A stretch of DNA of 64,000 bases. Origin: Meghimatium bilineatum. Taxonomy: Eukaryota > Mollusca > Gastropoda > Stylommatophora > Philomycidae. The notes under the pieces are model-generated. The model was not told the DNA's origin and did no database searches. It saw only the letters and a list, made by a program, of their open reading frames with translations. Of the stretch, positions 44,440 through 54,249 are shown piece by piece (the first letter of the stretch is position 1; the number at the start of each line of letters is the position of its first letter). The position numbers and the translations under genes are program-made. The stretch covers positions 23,059,965 through 23,123,964 of the forward strand of contig CM067309.1 in assembly GCA_034231615.1 (NCBI GenBank). Reading direction: 5' to 3'.

Positions 44440-44720
44440 AAACTGATAAAGATGAAAACATACGCCTGGTCTGCAGCAAGATAATAAGTATAACTTTCCT
44501 AAGAATCTGCATACTCCCTTTGTAATATATGGATGTGAATCTCTGATAATTACTAATAAGCGAGAACAAAAATTCTAGCATTTGAAACCAAATGTTACAG
44601 AATAATCCTCAGAATACACGAAAGACCAAAAGAGTCACCTATATGAATATATTGAAAGAACTGAAAGTAAGATAAAACTGGCTAAGCAACAAGGTTCTTT
44701 CCATAAAATTACAATAGTTT
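44440..44720 (+). mobile_element. LINE RT C-terminal scrap
   Basis: FVIYGCESLIITNK and FETKCYRIILRIHE-like words, the YGCE(A/T)W block after the RT palm. Many stops. Confidence 0.6.
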
Positions 44721-44929
44721 GAGCTTATCAAAATACACATCATAAAAAAAGTATATGGAAGGGAATGTGGAACCGTACTAATGCAATGGTCAGTAACTCG
44801 CCAGCAGACCAAGGCTTCGAATTTACTTGTTCGTTATTCGTGGTTGTGAATAAAAATTGCCTCAGTGGTTAACCCAGTCACCAGGAAGTAGGAAACCAGG
44901 GCTCATGCTCTGGGAAGGCTGAGGAATTG

Positions 44930-45110
44930 TGTCATCCCAACTGAACAAGTGAGATCGGTAACGTTAGTAATGGCTCAGAAGCTATGCTGAAATCGGATGT
45001 TTCAGACAATAAGGCGTATATATCTTATCAAAGTTGTAAACAATGGCACATCGCACTCCATTCTCAGGACTATGAGTTTCAGAAAGAACGCAGAACAAGG
45101 CTCCGCCCTC
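44930..45110 (+). repeat. SINE-A, diverged copy
   Basis: GCTATGCTGAAATCGGATGT, TTCAGACAATAAGGCG, CATCGCACTCCATTCTCAGG, GAGTTTCAGAAAGAACGCAG align with the second half of SINE-A. Confidence 0.6.
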
Positions 45111-45389
45111 TTCTTTACATAAACCTATATGAGCTTTGTGAGACAGCGTGAATGAAACAACTCAATAGTTACGTAATAATAGATATGTAGCGCAATAATT
45201 GTGTAACACGTATCAAGATGTGCCGGTACTTAGTTGACCCTAAATCTACTAGGATCGTCTGTTGCATGTGTTAGAGTAGTGTACCTTTGTTGAAGAGGAC
45301 ATGGCCGTTGAATCAGAATACTTGTGTTCTGTATATGCGGATTATTGTCTATGAAGACTTGTACATATCATTAATGTAGTGTATAGTTC

Positions 45390-45535
45390 TTGTACGATGT
45401 GGGAAGCTTGAATTTGATGATGATACATTAAATTTAGTACAAGAATTTCACAAGTATGGTCAAGGAAAGTATCGAATAGATCAGATAGCTCAGCGCATAC
45501 CTACTTTGACTTTTGTATTTGCCAGAAATCGGTGA
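45390..45535 (+). other. Short coding-like island, unassigned
   Basis: One frame gives VRCGKLEFDDDTLNLVQEFH then KYGQGKYRIDQIAQRIPT before TGA at about 45533. Composition is protein-like, but there is no clear acceptor or donor, no upstream start and no family I recognise. Could be a relic exon or chance. Confidence 0.2.
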
Positions 45536-45679
45536 AGTTGTGAGTGACCGCATTTTTGAAGTCTGGTGACCTACTGAAAAGTGTTTTAAGACACATCGTA
45601 AGAAAAGGCACGTGAAACAGTTAGTCTATAATTTTGGACACTTCATACGGTAACGTAAAAAGTACACTATAGTACTACT

Positions 45680-45870
45680 GCGACTCATCATCATCATTAA
45701 TTGCCGTCTCCGCAAAGAAGGTTGGCTGCAACGTATCTCTAGCGATTCTTGATTAGGAACAAGTCACAGCACTGGGGGTATGCTCTGCTTGCCGTTCCCT
45801 CAGCCATCTAAAAGTGTATAAGTATAAGCGCAGTGTCCCACTGAGACTAGCGATACACCAGGCCTAAGTC
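45680..45870 (-). mobile_element. F3 LINE 3' end
   Basis: Minus strand AGATACGTTGCAGCCAACCT, TCTTTGCGGAGACGGCAATT, AATGATGATGATGA equals the terminus of the F3 fragment at 15665-15715 (AGATACGTTTCAGCCAACCT, TCGTTGCGGAGATGGAACTT). Confidence 0.8.
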
Positions 45871-46548
45871 TACTTAAACATTTTCGTGTCACTTGCTGAC
45901 ACTTAAACTTAAGTTACTTGAGTGTTAGTAACACTGTTACAGTTACAGTACTGTTAGTAGTGCCTGTCAGTATGGTGCATCTTTACAGTCTACTATAGTA
46001 AAAACATTAACATTCTATATAAAATAGGCACCTATTACATTATCATATAATATATCTAATTGTGTTATTGTTAAATTACAAATAAACTCACCGTATCCAC
46101 GATATTTATAAATCATATGATATTATTGTCTTATAAATAATAATGCTCCTGTGATTCATTTAGTTTGGCTCAGATCATGCCTACCTAATGTTTAGAGTTT
46201 AGATTCACTAGGGCCTATTGATTTCTTTCATTCATTGTGACTGATGCTGTGCTGGTATTAGATCAGATAGGGGCCTAACACATTCGACATGCCGAGAAAT
46301 TTAAAGTGAATTTATTTATTCTACAACAGGCATGGTGGCAGACTTGAATCACATTTAATTAGGCCTGAGCATGACAATTACTAACTAGTACAAGTATTAC
46401 TAGACTATAACTTATGCTCTATTTATATTATATTATGCCTAATATGTCTACATTTGACTGTAAAACATAAGTTTCGTGTTCTGAAATTCAAATGTACTGG
46501 AGGTACAGTTGAGTTTGTTGACTGTTAAAAACTTTGTGGTGAAAGATA
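45871..46548. other. Intergenic, nothing recognised
   Basis: AT-rich flank of the mariner insertion. No repeat block recurs here. Confidence 0.4.
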
Positions 46549-47883
46549 CGAGGGGGAGTCAATAAGTAAGTCACAAATGGCTCTTTAGAAAAAAACTGAA
46601 GACGATAAAAACCTGAAAACTGTTTATTTTTACACATACATTATCCCTTTACTTCTCAACATAATTTCCACCAACATTGATGCATTTATCCCATCGTTTT
46701 ATGAGTCCTCCCAAACCTGCTGCGTAGAACTGCGTGCTCTGCTTTTTAAGCCACATTTTCACTTCACATTCAACTTCTGCGTCAGTCGCGAAATGCTTCC
46801 CGCCAAGGTGGGTTTTTAGTGGACCAAAAAGGTGAAAATTACTAGGGGCTAAATCGGGGCTGTAAGGAGGATGTTCCAGAATTTTCCAACCAAGATTTTT
46901 TATTTTCTCCTGAGTTAATCGAGCCGTATGTGGTCTAGCATTGTCATGAAGGAGTAGCACTCCTCTAGTCAGCAGCCCTGGACGTTTTCTTCGAATTGCA
47001 TCCCGAAGCACTGATAGAACTTCACAGTATGATTCAGAATTCACATTGTCACCTTTCTTTTTGAAATTGGTTAAAAGCACTCCTTGACAATCCCAGAACA
47101 CTGTCAGCATAACCTTCCCTGCTGATGGTGTAACCTTGAATTTTTGGACACAAGGCGAAGAAGGATGTTTCCATTGCATTGAAGCACGCTTTGATTCAGG
47201 CTGGTAGTGATGCACCCATGATTCGTCTCCAGTAATAATCCTGTTCATCATGTCTTCTCCTTCATTTGCGTATTGACAGAGATGCTCCAATGACATGCCT
47301 AATCGGTTCATTTTGTGTTCGTCCGTCAATTGTCTGGGCACCCACCTTGAACACACTTTCTTAAATTTCAATCGGTCATGCATGATGCTGTATGCTGAAC
47401 CATGTGAGCACCCTATTGCAGCTGCTACAGCGTCTATCGCTACTCGTCTGTCACCTCGAATCATCTCCTCAACCCGCTGCACAGATGTGTCTGTTGCAAT
47501 TTCAACAGCACGACCAGATCGGATTTCGTCAACAATTTTAGAGCGTCCTTGAGAAATTTTTTTTACCCAGCTGTGCACCGCTTTACGGGACAAACAATTG
47601 TCAGCATAAACAGGAAGCATTTCTTTATGAATGTCTTTTGCAGGCAGTCCTTTTGCCCATAAAAAACGCACAACAGCACGTTGTTCATTGATTGTACACT
47701 CTGTAAGTACAGTAGCCATTTTGTTTTTTGTGCTGCGCATGCGCAAGGTACAGCTAGCGCCATCTAGCGAACATAAACATAAAGTACTATGATGATATCA
47801 ACTATAAACAGCTTTAGAAACCACCTACTGCATTTTCCTGCCATCCAACATCAATTTGTGACTTACTTATTGACTCCCCCTCG
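46549..47883 (-). mobile_element. Mariner (Tc1/mariner, DD34D type) element, structurally complete
   Basis: The 1335-bp element has perfect 30-bp terminal inverted repeats, CGAGGGGGAGTCAATAAGTA plus AGTCACAAAT at 46549-46578 and its reverse complement at 47854-47883. TA stands on both sides (46547-46548 and 47884-47885), the expected target-site duplication. It contains a single intact minus-strand transposase frame. Identical TIRs and an unbroken frame indicate recent insertion. Confidence 0.95.
46649..47719 (-). CDS. Mariner transposase, intact frame but D-to-N at the third catalytic site
   Basis: Cut-and-paste DNA transposase that binds the element ends and joins them at TA. The frame is open from 47746 (365 residues). 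I place the start at 47719 (MATVLTECTINEQRAVVRFL, 356 residues) because the upstream codons lie outside the usual N-terminus. Residues 8-110 form the paired helix-turn-helix DNA-binding region (ending near AAAIGCSHGSAYSIMH). A WVPRQLTDEHKMNR linker follows, then catalytic motifs ITGDESWVHHY (first Asp) and LLHDNARPH (second Asp). The third motif is SPDLAPSNFHLFGPLK: family members have SD at this place, here the codon at 46838-46840 reads AAT (Asn). The distance of 34 residues fits DD34D. The frame is otherwise full length. As sequenced the enzyme should bind but not cleave. Confidence 0.93.
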   Translation of the reverse strand: MATVLTECTINEQRAVVRFLWAKGLPAKDIHKEMLPVYADNCLSRKAVHSWVKKISQGRSKIVDEIRSGRAVEIATDTSVQRVEEMIRGDRRVAIDAVAAAIGCSHGSAYSIMHDRLKFKKVCSRWVPRQLTDEHKMNRLGMSLEHLCQYANEGEDMMNRIITGDESWVHHYQPESKRASMQWKHPSSPCVQKFKVTPSAGKVMLTVFWDCQGVLLTNFKKKGDNVNSESYCEVLSVLRDAIRRKRPGLLTRGVLLLHDNARPHTARLTQEKIKNLGWKILEHPPYSPDLAPSNFHLFGPLKTHLGGKHFATDAEVECEVKMWLKKQSTQFYAAGLGGLIKRWDKCINVGGNYVEK

Positions 47884-48108
47884 TACATTTGAATTAGCAG
47901 GCCTACTACATGGCAGATTGGAGATAATAATTTCACAGCAAGAAGACGTGGAGATTATAGACTTACTAGACGTAGGACCAAAATACAGTTTTAAAGAAGG
48001 AATGATTGTTAGTCATTCAACTACATTTGGTGTATGATGTTGACCAGCGACTATGAGTGAATAGTTTGATATACTGTAGACTTCGAAAGTTGTTATTAAC
48101 TATTCAAA

Positions 48109-48782
48109 ATGCCTCGACTGTTTGTTGTGTTCCGAACATTTGATCGTATATGGGCATGCAAAACCTACACTAGAGAGCTTTCCCCGTTTGAAATGGATAT
48201 GTCTAGAGGACCAATTAAACTGATGTTTATGGTCGAACAGATTACATCTGCACCAAACAGTAAAGACTTGTTTGTGTCGGATAGTCCTACTCATTTTATG
48301 GGTCATAGTAACATTTTATCTGCAGATTCAACTTTATTTTATTGCAGCACTCATGAGAATTTTTATCCTGTACTTTTGAAACAAAACAAACAAGAGCCAG
48401 TAGTGTTATCACCAATCAGTGCGGAAAACAAGAGTCTCATTCGAAGGTTCTCAGTACCCAGTTTACAACTGGATATTGAAGGATCAGTTTCTCCTCCATG
48501 TCAATCTCAGGATGTGATTTACTTTGTACTTCCAATGTTTCGGTGCACGATAGTAATGGATGCCCATGTTGCTTCATGTGTTAATTGTGAATATTCTAAA
48601 AGTCGAATATTTCGACGGCACTTTTGGCAATACATTTGTAGGAACAGTGGTTTCAGAAATTGTATTCCTCATTACAAGAAATGGACAGAGGAAGAAAGAA
48701 ATGCTTGGGAAAATTATCTCTCAGTGCCTTACATGATTGACGTAGTGGCTGTGTGGCCAAAACAAAAGATAGACTACGCATG
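48109..48782 (+). CDS. Unrecognised gene, exon A (residues 1-225)
   Basis: Starts MPRLFVVFRTFDRIWACKTY with context CAAAATGC, and continues PIKLMFMVEQITSAPNSKDL, SADSTLFYCSTHENFYPVLL, SQDVIYFVLPMFRCTIVMDA, CRNSGFRNCIPHYKKWTEEE and YLSVPYMIDVVAVWPKQKID. No transposon motif occurs in it. Codon use and the single long frame over 674 bases support a real exon. Donor GCATG|GTAAGT at 48782/48783. No signal peptide or clear membrane helix. Start chosen as the first ATG of the frame; the 5' UTR would begin close to or within the mariner flank. Confidence 0.85.
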
Positions 48783-48829
48783 GTAAGTTGGTGATTAAAT
48801 ATTTTTTTGGCTTTCTTATTTATCTACAG

Positions 48830-49115
48830 AGTGTGCCAGTGTGTTGCCGGGACCCGAGAGGGGAGCAAAGAATAGCAGCACTGTTTATCATCCGTGCATG
48901 TCTTAAGAGGCGACTAAGGAGGTTATGGGATGGAGTTGGCTGTCCCATCCCATATAGGGTCAGTGACCCAAAGCCATGCTGAAATTGTACCTGTCAGACA
49001 GAATGGCGCAGATATCGCAGCAGCGCTGTAAACCATGACACAATGCATTCTGTTCTCCGAACTACATCCTACTAATCTGCAGGAGTTTGAGAATGATTGC
49101 AAAGAAGAAGAAGAT
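48830..49115 (+). repeat. SINE-A, near full-length copy
   Basis: GTGTGCCAGTGTGTTGCCGG, GGGGAGCAAAGAATAGCAGC, GGCGACTAAGGAGGTTATGG, CCAAAGCCATGCTGAAATTG, GGCGCAGATATCGCAGCAGC, CATTCTGTTCTCCGAACTAC, CAGGAGTTTGAGAATGATTG and an AAAGAAGAAGAAG tail. This is the most complete example of the family in the window. No tRNA-type A/B boxes are obvious. Confidence 0.85.
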
Positions 49116-49244
49116 CTATAGAGTGAAAACAGAGTTAGTCACAGGAGTAATAATTCCAGGGAAATACCCCTCCCCCCCAAAAAATCATGATGAGCAAGAC
49201 AATGTGGCATGATTTTGAGCAGATAACCCAGTGACCCAGTGAAT

Positions 49245-49470
49245 GAAATTCTTTTGTTCGCTTCCATTGTGGGGGTTGATACATGGCATCCTTATTGCTA
49301 TGGTGTGCCTCTCAGCTGGTTGCTTCCATCTTCAGCACCTGTACTTGCTATGGCAGACTGTTATCAGGCTTAGTATTCAGTTGACAGAGCCTGGCCAGTC
49401 TTAGTATTCAGCATTTGTTGGCTGAACTTTAAGCTCCAACTCCACGTCAAGGATCTGGCCTAGCTGGGGA
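49245..49470 (-). mobile_element. F1 LINE 5' UTR, isolated
   Basis: On the minus strand CCCCAGCTAGGCCAGATCCT, GTTCAGCCA, ATACTAAGACTGGCCAGGC, GAAGATGGAAGCAACCAGCT and ACAATGGAAGCGAACA follow the first 190 bases of the full-length F1 element (54250-54440) in order. Only the 5' end is present; the coding part is absent. It supports 54250 as the true 5' terminus of F1. Confidence 0.7.
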
Positions 49471-49504
49471 TGAATAAAGTAAATAAAGTGATTTAACTCG
49501 CAAG

Positions 49505-49740
49505 TGTGATGACAGGGCCTGAAAGGGGAGCAAATAATAGCATCAGGGTTATCTGCCATGCACATTGTAAAAGGCAACTATAGAGGTTTTGGGTGTAGAG
49601 TTGATTGTCCCATCCCATAGAGGGTGAAAGTGATCTAGAAAGACACAGATATTGCAGCCAAACTGCAAACCATGAAACAAGACATTCCATTCTTTGGACT
49701 ACTGCTGATCTGCAGGAGTTTGTGAACGAATGCAGAAGAT
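49505..49740 (+). repeat. SINE-A copy, plus strand
   Basis: GGGCCTGAAAGGGGAGCAAA, AAGGCAACTATAGAGGTTTT, CCATGAAACAAGACATTCCA, CTGCAGGAGTTTGTGAACGA. Forms an inverted pair with 49828-50072. Confidence 0.75.
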
Positions 49741-49827
49741 CCACAAACCTTCTGCATACAGAAACTAGAGTGAAGGCAAAAGTAGATAATGCTTCACCCA
49801 CCATCTCTGTCAAGTTCTTCTATCTTT

Positions 49828-50072
49828 CTCAAAGTCCTGCAGGTGAGCAGAATGAAGTCCGGAGAATAGAATGTATTGTGTCATGTTACAGCGTGGCTGC
49901 AATATATGTGCCTTTCTGCCTGACATATCCAACTTCATCTGAGACTCTTTGACCATCTATTAGATGGGATAGCTAAGTTCACCCCAAATCTTTTTAAGCG
50001 CCTCTTACGACATGCATAGGAGGTAACAGTGTTGCTATTTGTTTGCTCCCCTTTTGGGCCCTGGTAACATAC
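49828..50072 (-). repeat. SINE-A copy, minus strand
   Basis: Minus strand GGGCCCAAAAGGGGAGCAAA, CATGTCGTAAGAGGCGCTTA, GCTATCCCATC, GGCAGAAAGGCACATATATT, CATTCTATTCTCCGGACTTC. The opposite SINE-A lies 88 bases to the left. Confidence 0.75.
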
Positions 50073-50139
50073 CGGCTTTTAAGAAAGAAGTCAGGTGGAT
50101 TTTTTTTAAAAACACTATAGATTTTTTTGTTTACATTGG

Positions 50140-50660
50140 TGAGCCACACAGGCATCAGCAGGAATGAAAGTGCTGATAAGCTGATGAAAAAGGAATCAAG
50201 TACCGTATGCCCCAATCAGGAATTATCACCAACCTTAAAACTGCAAAATACATAATTTGCTACAACTGTAAACATCAGTGGATGGACTGCAGCGCAAGTG
50301 GCTCAAAAGGAAGAGTGTTACATGCAGACATGTCCCAATCAAATCCACATGGCAGCATAAATAGACTAACCTACAGACCAAACCACAATATTTAGGCTGC
50401 GAACAACACACATATAACTTAATACATGCCTAAAGAAATGCTGCAGACCATTCACCACACTGCAACAAATAAGAGGAGGAAAAAGTAAAATACCACCTTA
50501 TTGATTGCCAGGCACTACAAGACCTGCAGAAACAACTATTACCACCAAATCTCTCCATCACTAACACCCTTTATATGGATATGACACAGCTGAAGAAGAC
50601 ATATGTACTTATTACCTGGCACAACAGAAAGAGTGAAAGCTCGCAACCAAATAAATAAGT
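50140..50660 (+). mobile_element. F1-type LINE RNase H fragment, strongly decayed
   Basis: SHTGISRNESADKLMKKE corresponds to F1 SHCGIPGNEKADQLAKEG. Later words (RLRTTHI, YLAQQKE) also fit. Numerous stops. It ends about 95 bases before exon B. Confidence 0.7.
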
Positions 50661-50753
50661 CAGTTTTTTTGTTAAAGAGTTTCTGATGTCATGCACAATA
50701 TGTCAGCTTGCTTGCCATTTCATAATTAACCACAAATAGTTATATTTCATCAG

Positions 50754-50868
50754 GTCAATGAAAATACTTGGTCAACTTAACAAGCATGTGCTCTTAGAAG
50801 AAGGTTTTGCTTGGCTGTCTACACTTGGTGGTGCACATTCTTCTCTTGGGGAGACGTTCGCCCATCAT
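50754..50868 (+). CDS. Unrecognised gene, exon B (residues 225-263)
   Basis: The first G completes the Trp codon from exon A. It then reads SMKILGQLNKHVLLEEGFAW and LSTLGGAHSSLGETFAHH. Acceptor TTTCATCAG|G, donor CAT|GTATGT. The helical, Ala/Gly-spaced pattern with SSLGETFAHHAEQAGKIS across the B/C junction is TPR-like. Confidence 0.82.
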
Positions 50869-50999
50869 GTATGTACAAATATGTGTGCCTGCTTTGTCTG
50901 TTTTTTCGTGGAAATAATCTTGATTGGTAACCAGCATCATAGCATATAGAACATTTCTGTGAGGGCTCTGCTCTTTATTTCCACAGCTATCCAAGAGTA

Positions 51000-51889
51000 T
51001 ACAGACTACAAGTCCTAGCCAGATGTTGATTATGTGATCTTTGGATCTTTCCAGAAAGGAAACACTTTTTTCCCCTCACTGCTGATCATTCCCATGTCAT
51101 TCTTTATATACTCACTCTATCACCTCCAGCACAATCTTTCGCACTCTGTAGCATATCAATAACTGCCCCTATTAGGTCAGCTCCCATATCTCTTAAACAC
51201 TTTGCAATCAACCACAGCATGGTTCACCAATGAATCTACTGCTTTTGACTCCCCCTCTCCCATGATCAGGGACAGTATATTCTTGCAATACATTGGATAA
51301 TCGAGTTGTTCAGAAATGTGACCCATGCTTATTCCAACAATTCCTCCATCTTATACAACATGCCCTAGGAGTCTGAGAGCATCACACCAGTCACCAACCA
51401 ATTAAGTGCAGACACCACCGCTTCCACTTAATTTGTATGCTCCATGCCACAGTGCAGCAGACAGACGACCTTTCAAGCACCATCCTACCACTCCCGTAGG
51501 CATTTGCACCAACTCGCCTCCCCACTGACCATTTGTGCACATGACCTTTGTTTTGTGATCTTGAGTGCAACCGGACAAGCCACCGCCACCTTTATTCTGA
51601 CACAGGTCACTCCCCACATGTCCTCCCTAACTGTACCATCACATCTGTCAAAGACTTCTTCCAACATGTCCTCTAACTTGCCTTCCCCGTCTCATCCAAG
51701 GTGTTGGTGCAAGGAGTGGTGTTCACCGTTGGCCACATTCAAGCATGCTCCCTCCACATTTACGCCACTCAATGTCATACTGTAACACTACGCAAGCACA
51801 ATAAGAATCCCATGACAGCGACGGGAATCTCCCCAACACTGATCCACACTGTCCCACTCTGGACCCCAATCTATTCATCTGTGATTAGC
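51000..51889. other. Intron sequence, nothing recognised
   Basis: Less AT-rich than its surroundings, with pyrimidine-rich stretches (CCCCTCTCCCATGATC). A 113-codon frame at 51444-51785 is Ser/Thr/Pro-rich, begins and ends without splice signals and resembles nothing I know. Confidence 0.4.
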
Positions 51890-53612
51890 ACAGGTGTATA
51901 CAAATGATACACATTTACAAATAAAGGAATTAACAGGCAGAGGGCAGGCTCACAAGACTGGGTGTCTGAAATCTAAGCAGGGACACATACTAATAGGAGA
52001 AAATGAAGTCATGCACAGATGGGAAGAATATATTAAAGAATTGTACAAAGATAACAGAAATGATATTAACTTAAATTATAACAATGAAGGTCCAAGTATT
52101 TTAAAAGCAGAAGTAAAGGAAGCCATACAACACTTAAAAAAACAACAAATCATCGGGTCCAGACAAGATTACAAAAGAAGAATTAGAAGCACTGGGAGAT
52201 TATGGTCTTGAAATTATCACCAAAATGTTAAATGACATCTACAAAAGTGGCTATATTCCATCGGATTTGCTACAGTAAATTTTCATAGCCCTACCAAAGA
52301 AACCTGGTGCAGTAGATTGCGAAGACCACAGAGCAATCAGTCTTATGAGTCAGATGACCAAGATTCTACTGCGCATAATAATGAGGCGTATAAGAGGAAA
52401 AATAAAACCAGAGATAGCAGACGAACAATGCAGATTCGTAGAAGGAAAAGGCACAAGAAATGCCCTATATATATATAGTAAGAACATTAATGGAGAGGGC
52501 CATAATAGTACAGCAAGACCTTTATCTGTGCTTCATAGATTACTGCAAAACATTTGACAAGGTGAAGCATTCAAAGATTATAAAACTGCTAGAAAATCTT
52601 AACGTTGATGGGAAAAGATCTAAGAATAGTAAGAAATATGTATTGGAAACAAACAGCTGCGATGAGAGTTAACACCACTATAGGTAGATTTCAAAAGATA
52701 GAAATGGGTGTCAATCAAGGTTGTGTAATGTCACCGGACCGTTTCTCCCTGTATACAGAATACATTATGCGAAATATAGAAGATATGTCAGGAATAAAAG
52801 TGGGAGGATACAATATAAATAACTTGAGATATGCTGATGACACCGTACTGATCGCAGGAAGCAAACAAGAACTGCAAGCCCTATTAGATAAAGTAGTGAA
52901 GGAAAGTGAAAACAAAGGCCTCAGTTTAAACAAGAAGAAAACAGAAATAATGGTTGTATCAAAGAGACATACACCACCAAGATGCAACATAATAATTAAT
53001 GACACAAAATTATCACAAGTTGAAAAAGTGAAATATCTTGGCACCCTGTTAACATTAGAAGGTAGATGCTCAAGTGAGATAAAGAGCTGAACAGCACAAG
53101 CCAAATCAGCATTCCAAAAAATGAGAACCATTTTTTCCAATGGAAGTCTATCAATGCAGACCCGAATTCGGGTGCTGAGATGTTATATTGAACCAATTCT
53201 TTTTTATGGATGTGAAGCATGGACTATAAACAAGAAAATTCAAAATGAATTGGAGGCTACAGAAATGTGGTTTCTGAGAAGAATGATGAAAATCCCATGT
53301 GCAGCCAAGAAAACTAATGCAGAGGTTCTCATTGATGCTAGCGTAAAAAGATCAATCATATCAAACATTAGAGACAGACAGTTAAGGTTTCTAGGGCAAG
53401 TGCTGAGAAGAACACAGCTTGAACACTTAATAACCAGTGGAAAGATCAAAGGGAGAAGAGATAGGGGTCGACAAAGAGAAAAGTTACTAGATGGGCTTGT
53501 ATCGTGGGCGGTAGAAGCTCACCAACCGAACTTATTGACAACACAAGAGACAGAGAGTCGTGGAGAAACATGATCACCTACGCCAGTCGGCATGGCACTT
53601 GATTGATTGATC
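51890..53612 (+). mobile_element. F3 LINE, RT domain and C-terminus, 5'-truncated
   Basis: In order: GCLKSKQGHILIGENEVMHR, WEEYIKELYKD, AEVKEAIQHLKKQQIIGS, a frame break, ALPKKPGAVDCEDHRAISLM, RIRGKIKPEIADEQCRFVEG, VNQGCVMSPDRFSLYTEYIM, NINNLRYADDTVLIAGSKQE (YADD intact), LSLNKKKTEIMVVSKRH and KVKYLGTLLTLEGR. After a TGA at 53089 it continues CYIEPILFYGCEAWTINKKI, MWFLRRMMKIPCAAKK and RDRGRQREKLLDGLV. It ends GGCACTTGATTGATTGA at 53612. Fewer lesions than the 14.7-kb copy, hence younger, but without endonuclease. Confidence 0.92.
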
Positions 53613-53864
53613 ATATAAATTTCTCCATAGTCTTGTAAATTTAAATGTTGATGCAATATATTTTCTGAAAGCTGTAAAATATTGCAGCATGTATCTGCAT
53701 ATAAAGAATGATCTAACAATTAACAAAGCTTTCAAACAGTCTTGCTTCATGCAGTTGCTTCCTTGTTAGTAATTTAGTTCATTAAAGAAAATGTACTCTT
53801 GACTGCTGTGTTTCTGGAGAATGGCTAAAAAATGTAACAATTCAGGCATTTCCTATGTCCATGT

Positions 53865-54130
53865 GTTGACGGGGGCTGACAAGGGAGCAAAGAATAGAAA
53901 TACTATTTAACTTTCATGTGCGTTGTAAGGGGCAACTAATTAATTTTTAGGCTGGGGTTGGATATCCCGTCCCATGTATGGGTAAGTGACCCAGAAGCCG
54001 TGATTAATTTTGATGTGTCAGGCCAAAAGGTGCAGATATTGCAGCAAAACTGTTAACTATGACACTGCATTTTGTTCTCTGGAATACATCTTACTAGTCT
54101 GCAGGAGTTTGAAAATGAACACAAGAAGAA
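53865..54130 (+). repeat. SINE-A copy
   Basis: GGGGCTGACAAGGGAGCAAA, GTAAGGGGCAACTAATTAAT, GGCCAAAAGGTGCAGATATT, CTGCAGGAGTTTGAAAATGA with an ACAAGAAGAATC end. Confidence 0.8.
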
Positions 54131-54149
54131 TCGACAACGTAAGCCTACT

Positions 54150-54249
54150 GTAGACTCCTCTCCCATGCAAATAATACCCGCCCGCTGAACATTTAGTAGC
54201 AGATGTGGTGAATATCAAAATTCTCCCTCCAGTTTATTAGTAGACTCCC
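54150..54249. repeat. Duplicated intron segment, left part (pairs with 61905-61990)
   Basis: GACTCCTCTCCCATGCAAAT ... GAACATTTAGTAGCAGATGT ... CCAGTTTATTA matches 61905-61990 (GATTCCCCTCCCCCAACCAC ... GCACATTTAGTGGCAGACGA ... TGTTTATTTTATTA). The F1 LINE interrupts the similarity here and it resumes at 58270. Confidence 0.75.
54236..54249. repeat. Target-site duplication of F1 LINE, left copy
   Basis: ATTAGTAGACTCCC, 14 bp, identical to 58256-58269. Confidence 0.92.

Noticed and set aside
47789..48037. An 82-codon plus frame as an upstream exon of the unrecognised gene
   Set aside because: It begins inside the mariner and crosses its terminal repeat and TA duplication; no splice donor joins it to 48109.
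51444..51785. A 113-codon Ser/Thr/Pro-rich plus frame as an exon between B and C
   Set aside because: Exons B and C already join in phase 0, and no acceptor/donor pair around this frame preserves it.
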